6,323 nt of DNA from JBEKDJ01 sp050014415 (GTDB lineage Bacteria > Desulfobacterota > BSN033 > UBA1163): assembly GCA_050014415.1 (NCBI GenBank), contig JBEKDJ010000291.1, forward strand, positions 1 to 6,323, written 5' to 3'. Positions within the stretch are counted from its first letter, which is position 1, and the number at the start of each line of letters is the position of its first letter. The notes under the pieces are model-generated. The model was given only the letters and a program-made list of their open reading frames with translations. It was not told where the DNA came from and did no database searches. Below are positions 1-5,268 of this stretch, piece after piece. The position numbers and the translations under genes were made by a program.

Positions 1-2
1 TT

Positions 3-125
3 GACATTCTCGGGAATATGCATTTCTATCATGGATTCGTACCTGGGGGTGAAAGGGCGATGCCAGTACGATCCATTGGGCTAGGGTTTTCTTGTTCTTT
101 TGCGATTGCGGTCAGGCCCCTTTGA
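3..125 (+). CDS. Possible 3' end of an unidentified upstream gene (partial)
   Basis: One frame is open from the window edge for 40 codons and stops at TGA 123-125. The peptide ends in FAIAVRPL and is rich in Gly, Phe and Arg. A tail ending in an Arg-Pro-type motif is loosely reminiscent of C-termini of secreted DUF1566/FISUMP-like domains, but the match is too weak to name it. A second frame is open for 27 codons (stop TAG 82-84), so the frame choice is uncertain. The stop falls in the loop of the hairpin at 115-131, which fits a gene ending at a 3' structure. It could equally be non-coding. The start and most of the gene would lie outside the window. Confidence 0.25.
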   Translation, partial: DILGNMHFYHGFVPGGERAMPVRSIGLGFSCSFAIAVRPL

Positions 126-139
126 GGGGCCAGCAATCG
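103..139. repeat. Bipartite hairpin, first of a REP-like doublet
   Basis: The outer arms CGATTGC (103-109) and GCAATCG (133-139) are exact reverse complements. The inner arms GGCCCC (115-120) and GGGGCC (126-131) enclose loop TTTGA. An asymmetric internal loop (110-114 against base 132) separates the two stems. No T-tract follows, so it is not a standard intrinsic terminator. Directly next to the second hairpin it looks like a REP-type palindromic unit, or a 3' mRNA-stabilising structure for the gene ending near 125. Confidence 0.6.
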
Positions 140-145
140 TAAAGC

Positions 146-162
146 CCCCGGCTTTGCCGGGG
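146..162. repeat. GC-rich hairpin CCCCGGC-TTT-GCCGGGG
   Basis: This is a perfect 7-bp stem (146-152 with 156-162) and a TTT loop, seven bases after the preceding hairpin. The flanking AAAG and AATACTTACT are A/T-rich but contain no T-run on either strand, so terminator function is doubtful. Compact palindromes of this form commonly recur as dispersed intergenic repeats in bacteria. Copy number cannot be judged from one window. Confidence 0.6.
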
Positions 163-192
163 AATACTTACTAAAGAAGCAATTTATAAACA

Positions 193-208
193 GACACTAT
201 TTAGTGTC
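193..208. promoter_or_regulatory. Perfect dyad GACACTA-TT-TAGTGTC, operator-like
   Basis: Seven-base arms in exact inverted repeat are separated by two bases, in an A/T-rich context about 45 bp upstream of the predicted -35 box of the ABC exporter operon. The size and symmetry fit the binding site of a dimeric regulator (TetR, MarR or GntR style). It could also be the end of a degraded mobile element. No regulator gene is visible in the window, so its role is inference. Confidence 0.35.
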
Positions 209-254
209 GATGCTCCAGTTTCCTTAAATGCTAGGGGTGTTCAAGATCCTCCCG

Positions 255-283
255 TTGACTTTTGGGAAGAAGGTTTATTAAAT
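255..283 (+). promoter_or_regulatory. Sigma70-like promoter for the ABC exporter operon
   Basis: A TTGACT -35 box (255-260), a 17-bp spacer and a TTAAAT -10 box (278-283; 4 of 6 consensus bases) place transcription start near 290. The leader would be short, about 18 nt, and still contain the GGAGAG ribosome-binding site at 293-298. The 5-of-6 -35 box and ideal spacing make it the best promoter candidate before the gene starting at 308. The prediction is from sequence only. Confidence 0.5.
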
Positions 284-307
284 TCTAAGAATGGAGAGAC
301 CGAGAAA

Positions 308-2074
308 ATGATGAGGTCGTTCAAAACTCTCAAAGAAGATTTCGTGGAGAACCGATGGCCAATTTTGATGGGGCTCGCCGCCTTACTCGTCGTCGATGTT
401 CTTCAGCTCGTCATCCCGAGAGTGGTGAAACATGCCATTGATGATCTCACTTCAGGCGTCATCTCCTCTTACTCCCTCCTCTTTTATGGCGTGGAGATCC
501 TCGTCCTCGCCTTGGGCATTGGTGGCTTTCGATATATCTGGAGGTACTTCCTCATGGGTTCAGCTCGTCGGGTGGAAAAGGCCCTCAGAGACCGGTTCTT
601 TGACCACCTTCAAACCCTCTCTCCTTCCTATTTCTCGCGAACAAAGGTAGGAGACCTGATGGCCCATGCGACCAATGATATTGAGGCAGTCCGGATGTCC
701 ATTGCTATGGGATTGGTGTTCTTGGTGGATACCATCATCCTGGGAGTACTGACCATTTTCTTCATGATCTATATTCACCCTCTCCTCACCCTTTACGCGA
801 TCCTTCCCATGCCGTTGATCACTGCCGTTACCCTCTTTTTCAGCCGCCTCATCCACCACCGGTTCGAGGTTCTCCAGAAGGCCTTCTCATCACTCACCGA
901 AAGGGTAAGAGAATCGATCGCCGGTATCCGGGTGGTCAAAGCCTATGTCCGAGAGGAAAGGGAAAGAGAGAAACTTCTACGGCTGGGTCAGGATTATATT
1001 CGAAAGAGCATCGACGTGACAAAGGTGTGGGGAATGTTTTTCCCCATCATCCTTTTCTTCTCGAACCTCTCCATGGCCATCGTCCTCTATATGGGTGGAA
1101 AACTGACCATACTCCAATTGATCTCTACAGGAGATTTTGTGGCCTTCATGAGCTATTTGGGCATGCTTGCCTGGCCAATGATGGCCTTGGGCTGGGCCAT
1201 CAATATGATCCAACGGGGTGCCGCTTCTATGGATCGGTTGAACCGGATATTTGAAGAGATTCCGGAGATCACCGACTCTCGAGAGGTCATTGGGTCAGTT
1301 CCATCCATGGACAGGATCGAGGTAAGAGGCCTGACCTTTTCTCCGAAAAAAGGTGGGGAACCCCTTCTCAAGGATATTCAGTTGAGCATCCATGGAGGAG
1401 AGAGGATAGCGATCGTTGGAAAAACCGGATCCGGAAAGACGATCTTCTGTAATCTACTCACTCGGATCTTGGAGTCCCCAAAGGAGTGCCTTTTCTTCAA
1501 TGGAATTGAGATTCACCGCATCCCTCTCAAGGTGTTGAGAAGATCCGTCGGATATGTTCCCCAGGATACGATCCTCTTTTCGGATACGATCCGTGAGAAT
1601 ATCACCTTCGGAATGCCCGATGCCACGGAAGAGAGAATTGAAGAGGCCGCGCGTATTGCACAGATTTACGACGATATCACCGAGTTTCCGGAGGGGATGG
1701 ATACCATCATTGGAGAGAAGGGGGTCACCCTATCCGGAGGCCAGAGGCAAAGGATTGCGATTGCCAGAGCCATTTTGATGGATCCCCCCATCTTCATTCT
1801 GGACGATGCCCTCTCCTCAGTAGATGTGGAGACTGAAGAACATATTCTTGAAAGGATGGAGAAGGTTCTTCAAGGAAGGACGAGCATTCTCATCACCCAC
1901 AGAAATGCTCCCCTCCGAAGGGTGAGTAGAATTGTCGTTCTGGATCAGGGGAGGGTGGTTGAAATGGGGGACCATATTGCACTCGTCTCAAAAGGCGGGA
2001 TCTATGCTGACCTCTATCGGCAGAGGCAATTAGAAGAAGAGTTGGAACGGAATAACACCGGAATAGTGGAATAA
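308..2074 (+). CDS. Heterodimeric ABC exporter half-transporter, degenerate-site subunit (MdlA/YheI/BmrC-like)
   Basis: The protein has 588 residues, matching the usual length of MdlA (E. coli) and YheI/BmrC (B. subtilis), with a type IV exporter membrane domain followed by one nucleotide-binding domain. Six likely membrane helices lie near residues 19-39, 53-80, 130-152, 157-178, 240-262 and 276-298. Walker A is GKTGSGKT (371-378), the Q-loop Gln is 419, the signature LSGGQ is 475-479, Walker B is IFILDD (495-500), the D-loop is SSVD (503-506) and the H-loop His is 531. Walker B ends in Asp500, not the catalytic Glu, as in the degenerate-site subunit of heterodimeric exporters. The A-loop tyrosine is also missing (FSP at 344-346). 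GGAGAG at 293-298 lies 9 nt before ATG 308; an adjacent ATG at 311 is possible and matches homologue starts (MRxF). The frame is open back to 143 but without an ATG, GTG or TTG. Its partner is the next gene. Substrate is unknown. Confidence 0.95.
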   Translation: MMRSFKTLKEDFVENRWPILMGLAALLVVDVLQLVIPRVVKHAIDDLTSGVISSYSLLFYGVEILVLALGIGGFRYIWRYFLMGSARRVEKALRDRFFDHLQTLSPSYFSRTKVGDLMAHATNDIEAVRMSIAMGLVFLVDTIILGVLTIFFMIYIHPLLTLYAILPMPLITAVTLFFSRLIHHRFEVLQKAFSSLTERVRESIAGIRVVKAYVREEREREKLLRLGQDYIRKSIDVTKVWGMFFPIILFFSNLSMAIVLYMGGKLTILQLISTGDFVAFMSYLGMLAWPMMALGWAINMIQRGAASMDRLNRIFEEIPEITDSREVIGSVPSMDRIEVRGLTFSPKKGGEPLLKDIQLSIHGGERIAIVGKTGSGKTIFCNLLTRILESPKECLFFNGIEIHRIPLKVLRRSVGYVPQDTILFSDTIRENITFGMPDATEERIEEAARIAQIYDDITEFPEGMDTIIGEKGVTLSGGQRQRIAIARAILMDPPIFILDDALSSVDVETEEHILERMEKVLQGRTSILITHRNAPLRRVSRIVVLDQGRVVEMGDHIALVSKGGIYADLYRQRQLEEELERNNTGIVE

Positions 2075-2159
2075 TGGAGTGAAGGAACAATGGGTTCAAA
2101 TGATAGGTTGGTTAGATTTCTAAGTGCCACAAATATCTTCCCATCATTCCAATATTCCA
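2067..2159. repeat. Imperfect inverted-repeat element spanning the exporter intergenic gap
   Basis: The 16-base arm at 2067-2082 (TGGAATAATGGAGTGA) and the reverse complement of 2144-2159 (TGGAATATTGGAATGA) agree at 14 of 16 positions. The left arm overlaps the last codons and stop of the upstream exporter gene. GGAATA units also recur at 2049, 2060 and 2068, so the repeat style runs into the coding end. The remaining gap up to 2234 shows no gene and no convincing promoter, so the downstream gene is probably read from the upstream promoter. The element resembles dispersed short-unit intergenic repeats and has no coding content. Confidence 0.45.
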
Positions 2160-2234
2160 TGTGAGATGGCAGGAATGAATTGCCACGCAAGGGATTTGAT
2201 CCCAAAGATGATTGCCCATTGAGGTGTAGAGGTT

Positions 2235-4346
2235 ATGTATCCTGATTTCGGCTATATGGAAGAGGGTAAACTAGGAAAGGCCTATGACCTTAAGTTAATG
2301 GCAAGGTTGGGTACCTTTCTCAAGCCCTATTGGGTCCTAATGAGTTTCTCTCTTCTCTTCGTTTTGATCATGGCTTCTTTGGATCTCGTCATCCCCTATC
2401 TAACCAAAGAAGCCATCGACCGCTACATTGTCCATTATGCCAGGGAGGTCGTCGTTAGGGAGGATGGGTCACCGAAAGAAGAACAACTTTGGCGTCGTTA
2501 TGGTAAGGATCTCATCCCTGAGAAACAGAAAGGAAAATTCCTCATCCCTCCCAATGTGTTGCAGTCCATGGATCGAAGAGAGGTTACCTCTTTCCAGAGA
2601 TTGGGCCTCCTCTCTGGAAATCGATATTACCTATTCATTCCTAGTGGGCCCAGGGATGAGAAGCTGATAGAAAAATACTCCGCTTCTTTCGAAAGGAGCG
2701 GTCCTTACTGGTTCATCTCTTTGGATCGAATGAAGGACCTAAGTAAGGAAGACCTTTTCACCCTGCGAGGAAACGATGCACAAGGGGTTCTTCGCATCGC
2801 CTTCCTCGTCGTTCTCATCCTGATCATTGATTTTGGGTTGAATTTCTTTCAGGTCTACGCCATGGAGCTTGCAGGGCAGAGAATGATGCACGACCTCAGG
2901 ATGAGGGTCTTCTCCCATCTCCAGGACCTTTCTGTCTCCTTTTTCGACAAGAATCCGGTAGGAAGGTTGGTCACACGACTGACCAATGATATCCAGAACG
3001 TCCACGAAATGTTCACGTCCGTTCTCGTTAACCTTTTCAAGGATGTCCTTCTGTTGACCGGAATCGTCATCATTCTTCTTGACTTCAACCGGGAGCTCGC
3101 TTTGATCTCCTTCTCTGTGCTTCCACTCATCTTCGTCACCACGCTCTTCTTCAGCCAGCGGGCAAGGGATGCTTTTCGGGAGGTCCGATTGAGGATTGCA
3201 CAGATGAACGCTCTTTTCCAGGAGAATTTCTCAGGTATCCAGGTTGTTCAGCTCTTCCAAAGGGAGAAAGAGAATAGCCGACGATTTCAGAAGATCAACG
3301 AGAGGCATTACTCGGCCAATATGAAACAGATACGCGTCTATGCCCTCTTTGTACCTCTCGTCGAGGTTTTAAGCTCTGGGGCCATCGGCCTGCTCATCTG
3401 GCATGGAGGTGGGAGGGTGATTCAGGAAGCGATCACCCTGGGAGTCCTGGTCGCATTTATCTCCTATATCAGAATGTTCTTCCAACCGATTCGAGACCTT
3501 TCCGAGAAGTATAATATCCTACAATCGGCCATGGCCTCGCTTGAGAGGATTTTCTCTTTGCTCGATGAAGATCGAAGCATTCCCGAACCGGTCACCCCAA
3601 AGGGAGGGAAGATCAAAGGTAATATCGAATTTCGTCAGGTTTCCTTTTCCTATAATGGAGAGGATCGAGTCCTCAAGGAGGTTTCTTTCTCTGCTCACGA
3701 AGGTGAGGTGCTCGCCATTGTAGGCGCGACGGGAGCAGGAAAGACCTCACTGCTGCACCTCCTTGAACGATTCTATGAACCCGACGAGGGCACCATCCTC
3801 ATCGACGGGATCGATATTCGGGAGAGGGACGTCTCTGAACTCCGGTCACAAATTGGGCTCGTCATGCAAGACACCTTTCTCTTCGCCGGAGATATAGAAG
3901 AAAACATTCGATTGGGAGACCGGGGGGTTGATGGAAAACGGGTGAGGGAAGTGGCCCGAGTGGTCAATGCAGAGAGTTTTATCGAACGGCTTCCTGATGG
4001 ATATCGTACAAGAGTGGGCGAGGGAGGCGAGACCCTGTCTGCAGGAGAGAGGCAATTACTGGCTTTTGCAAGGGCCTTGTACATCGACCCAAAGGTCCTC
4101 GTCCTCGATGAGGCCACTTCTCATGTCGATCCTGGGACGGAGCGATTGATTCAGGAAGGCCTGGCACGGGTCCTCAAAGGGAGGACAGCGATTGTCATCG
4201 CGCACCGCCTTTCCACGATCCAACATGCTGATCGGATCGTCGTTCTCCATAAAGGGAGGGTTCGAGAGGCAGGAACCCATGCGGAGTTGATCGCGAAGCA
4301 AGGTCTTTACTTTAAGTTTTATCAGCTTCAGTACGGCAAGCCATAA
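2235..4346 (+). CDS. Heterodimeric ABC exporter half-transporter with extracytoplasmic insert (MdlB/YheH/BmrD-like)
   Basis: The 703-residue protein is the second half of the exporter encoded with the preceding gene. Likely membrane helices are near residues 33-54, 186-208, 262-282, 286-306, 368-390 and 401-418. A mostly hydrophilic insert of about 115 residues (66-183) separates TM1 from TM2, in the same place as the extracellular domain of B. subtilis YheH/BmrD; both end with a similar LxKxxLF stretch. This accounts for its length over the usual 580-600. The ATPase domain has A-loop Tyr473, Walker A GATGAGKT (497-504), Q-loop Gln545, signature LSAGE (601-605, against LSGGQ), Walker B VLVLDE with catalytic Glu626, D-loop SHVD (629-632) and His657. 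Its Walker motifs should pair with the LSGGQ of the partner to make the active site. GAGGTG (2221-2226) lies 8 nt before ATG 2235; the next ATG, at codon 8, has no ribosome site. Substrate unknown. Confidence 0.95.
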   Translation: MYPDFGYMEEGKLGKAYDLKLMARLGTFLKPYWVLMSFSLLFVLIMASLDLVIPYLTKEAIDRYIVHYAREVVVREDGSPKEEQLWRRYGKDLIPEKQKGKFLIPPNVLQSMDRREVTSFQRLGLLSGNRYYLFIPSGPRDEKLIEKYSASFERSGPYWFISLDRMKDLSKEDLFTLRGNDAQGVLRIAFLVVLILIIDFGLNFFQVYAMELAGQRMMHDLRMRVFSHLQDLSVSFFDKNPVGRLVTRLTNDIQNVHEMFTSVLVNLFKDVLLLTGIVIILLDFNRELALISFSVLPLIFVTTLFFSQRARDAFREVRLRIAQMNALFQENFSGIQVVQLFQREKENSRRFQKINERHYSANMKQIRVYALFVPLVEVLSSGAIGLLIWHGGGRVIQEAITLGVLVAFISYIRMFFQPIRDLSEKYNILQSAMASLERIFSLLDEDRSIPEPVTPKGGKIKGNIEFRQVSFSYNGEDRVLKEVSFSAHEGEVLAIVGATGAGKTSLLHLLERFYEPDEGTILIDGIDIRERDVSELRSQIGLVMQDTFLFAGDIEENIRLGDRGVDGKRVREVARVVNAESFIERLPDGYRTRVGEGGETLSAGERQLLAFARALYIDPKVLVLDEATSHVDPGTERLIQEGLARVLKGRTAIVIAHRLSTIQHADRIVVLHKGRVREAGTHAELIAKQGLYFKFYQLQYGKP
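2430..2783 (+). other. Extracytoplasmic domain insert within the second exporter subunit
   Basis: This stretch encodes residues 66-183 of the second ABC subunit. It is rich in charged residues (Arg, Lys, Glu, Asp) and aromatics, lacks a long hydrophobic run, and lies between TM1 and TM2, so it should face the periplasm. Position and size match the cap-like domain known for BmrD. It contains no cysteine and no obvious catalytic motif. Extent is estimated from hydrophobicity by eye and may be off by several residues. Confidence 0.7.
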
Positions 4347-4350
4347 TCAT

Positions 4351-4461
4351 ATTGCGGAATGTGGATTGTGGATTGCGAGATAAGGACTTCCAGTTGGCAA
4401 TTAGGATTGGGTTTTGAGACTTTTTTTGCCATTCCGAATTCTGCATTCTGAAATCCGCAAT
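4351..4461. repeat. Short-unit repeat element with inverted ends after the exporter operon
   Basis: ATTGCGGA (4351-4358) and TCCGCAAT (4454-4461) are exact inverted repeats bounding a 111-bp stretch that begins four bases after the exporter stop codon. Inside are a tandem GTGGATT pair (4361-4374) and, on the other side, two ATTCTG units (4438-4443 and 4445-4450) next to a GAATTC palindrome (4436-4441). Simple repeated motifs of this type often mark dispersed intergenic elements. A T7 run at 4421-4427 lacks a proper stem in front, so no intrinsic terminator is claimed. Confidence 0.45.
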
Positions 4462-4465
4462 GAAG

Positions 4466-4494
4466 TTGACAAAACCGGGAGGCTATCCTATATA
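4466..4494 (+). promoter_or_regulatory. Strong sigma70-like promoter for the small-protein operon
   Basis: A perfect TTGACA (4466-4471), a 17-bp spacer and TATATA (4489-4494; 4 of 6 consensus bases) form a good housekeeping promoter. Transcription would be expected to start near 4501, only about seven bases before the ATG at 4508, implying a leaderless or nearly leaderless mRNA. The promoter begins just outside the inverted-repeat element at 4351-4461. Confidence 0.6.
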
Positions 4495-4507
4495 GAAGTG
4501 AGATTTT

Positions 4508-4717
4508 ATGGAAGAGAAAGACGATCAATCTGAGAAGCTCAATCCGGAAGAGGAGAAGAAGCGAGAGGTAGATCTCAATGCTCTCTTCCCGGGCAGAGAA
4601 TACGACCTGAATCGGCTCTTTCCTGACGAAGGAACCAAGAAGCTCCTCTACGAACTAAAGCGGAATAGACGGGATATCGAGCGGTTCATTAAGAATCTTC
4701 ATTCCGAGGAGGAATAG
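4508..4717 (+). CDS. Small highly charged protein with tandem DLNxLFP motif, unknown function
   Basis: I do not recognise this 69-residue protein. Its first 21 residues are almost all charged or polar (Glu, Lys, Asp). Then come two copies of an 11-residue unit, VDLNALFPGRE (21-31) and YDLNRLFPDEG (32-42), sharing DLNxLFP. A basic, probably amphipathic helix follows (about 43-64, rich in Lys, Arg and Leu), with an acidic SEEE tail. There is no signal peptide, membrane segment or cysteine, so it is probably cytosolic. The repeated short motif looks like a peptide that docks onto a partner protein; this is inference. The ATG lies about seven bases after the predicted transcription start and has only a weak, partly untranscribed ribosome site (GAAGTGAG, 4495-4502). 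It is followed without a gap by a zinc-ribbon gene, with which it is probably co-translated. The gene call rests on promoter, spacing and coupling rather than homology. Confidence 0.75.
   Translation: MEEKDDQSEKLNPEEEKKREVDLNALFPGREYDLNRLFPDEGTKKLLYELKRNRRDIERFIKNLHSEEE
4707..4712 (+). promoter_or_regulatory. Ribosome-binding site embedded in the upstream stop region
   Basis: AGGAGG, a full Shine-Dalgarno core, is contributed by the Glu-Glu codons at the end of the small charged gene and lies 5 nt before the ATG at 4718. The upstream TAG (4715-4717) directly abuts this ATG. The arrangement fixes the downstream start and predicts translational coupling of the two small genes. Confidence 0.85.
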
Positions 4718-4954
4718 ATGAGGTGTCCCCGTTGCGAGGAAGCCCTGCCGCTTATTGTCTGCCACGAGTGTGGAGGGGAGACACTGCCACAGAGCCATTA
4801 TTGCTGCTGGTGCGGAAGTCCGATGAAGGGTGATGAAGGAGAGACTGATTTCTCGCAACGCATCTTATGCAGCGACGGGAATTGTATTGGCGTCATCAAC
4901 GAGCAAGGAGTTTGCAGTGTTTGTGGAAAGCCTTTTGTTGAGGGGCAGCCTTGA
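4718..4954 (+). CDS. Small cysteine-rich double zinc-ribbon protein
   Basis: The protein has 78 residues with 11 cysteines: C3, C6, C15, C18, C29, C30, C32, C51, C56, C66 and C69. CxxC pairs at 15-18 (CHEC, followed by Gly) and 29-32 (YCCWCG) form one likely zinc ribbon. C51 and C56 with C66-C69 (CSVCG) form a second module of the LCSDGxCIGV...G.CxVCGKP type, which I associate with small conserved bacterial zinc-ribbon proteins. CPRC at 3-6 opens the chain and may supply extra ligands. Such folds usually mediate protein or nucleic-acid contacts; no enzymatic residues are evident. There is no signal peptide or membrane segment, so it should be cytosolic. It starts right after the stop of the charged DLNxLFP gene and shares its promoter, which suggests the two products act together. 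Specific function is unknown. Confidence 0.8.
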   Translation: MRCPRCEEALPLIVCHECGGETLPQSHYCCWCGSPMKGDEGETDFSQRILCSDGNCIGVINEQGVCSVCGKPFVEGQP

Positions 4955-5202
4955 TTTCTGCATGAACAAGTGCGTAAGGCGCAAGTCACAACCGGACGTT
5001 AGACCGTAGACTGCAACCATTATAGTGAAATAGTGAACCTATTGATCGCAAGGCGTTCGTTGTGCCTGCAACTGAGATTACGGTGTTTTGCCTGACTGCG
5101 CGGTACCGCTTCGACAGAGGCAGGGCACGCAAGCACGAGGCGTCATCCCTCCTCGGCGGGATTGAAATCCGATATTTGAATTGCACTTAAGGATGGCGGA
5201 CA
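4955..5202. other. Non-coding gap before lon, dyad-rich, no gene seen
   Basis: I see no convincing gene on either strand. The stretch contains a tandem exact octamer ATAGTGAA (5022-5029 and 5030-5037), a perfect 10-bp palindrome GCGGTACCGC (5100-5109) flanked by TGCCT (5089-5093) and AGGCA (5118-5122), and a longer-range pairing of GTGCCTGC (5062-5069) with GCAGGGCAC (5120-5128) that leaves one bulged base. A small stem GGATT-GA-AATCC ends it (5159-5170). It could be decayed repeat DNA or an unannotated structured RNA; neither is shown. No terminator with a T-tract is visible after the zinc-ribbon gene. Confidence 0.4.
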
Positions 5203-5231
5203 TTGACAGTACTGGTCTTAATGGTTATCTT
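5203..5231 (+). promoter_or_regulatory. Sigma70-like promoter for lon
   Basis: A perfect TTGACA (5203-5208), a 17-bp spacer and TATCTT (5226-5231; 4 of 6 consensus bases) predict a transcription start near 5238 and a leader of about 31 nt that carries the GGAGGG ribosome site. In many bacteria lon is heat-induced, but I see no clear sigma32 box and no CIRCE operator here, so any stress control is not visible in the sequence. Confidence 0.6.
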
Positions 5232-5268
5232 ATGAAAATAAGTAATCTTTAACCGGAGGGTACTTCCA

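Noticed and set aside
103..162. Hairpins near the window start as Rho-independent terminators
   Set aside because: Neither stem is followed by a T-tract on either strand. They fit REP-like palindromes better.
2014..2205. Minus-strand open frame across the exporter intergenic gap
   Set aside because: Its peptide (HYSTIPV, MEYWNDG-like) is what the short-unit repeat gives when translated. It has no ribosome site and overlaps the exporter gene end.
2075..2234. Separate promoter for the second exporter gene
   Set aside because: TTGGTT near 2108 has no matching -10 at proper spacing. Read-through from the operon promoter is simpler.
3773..4117. Minus-strand 114-codon open frame inside the second exporter gene
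   Set aside because: It lies wholly within the conserved ATPase domain on the opposite strand; it is low-complexity Ser/Arg-rich and reflects the codon use of the real gene.
4396..4430. T7 run (4421-4427) after the exporter operon as an intrinsic terminator
   Set aside because: The only pairing found is GGCAA (4396-4400) with TTGCC (4426-4430), which includes the T-run itself. No GC-rich stem precedes the run.
4986..5186. Minus-strand 66-codon open frame in the gap before lon
   Set aside because: No ribosome site, no recognisable motif, a composition typical of translated non-coding DNA, and it covers the dyad-rich segment.
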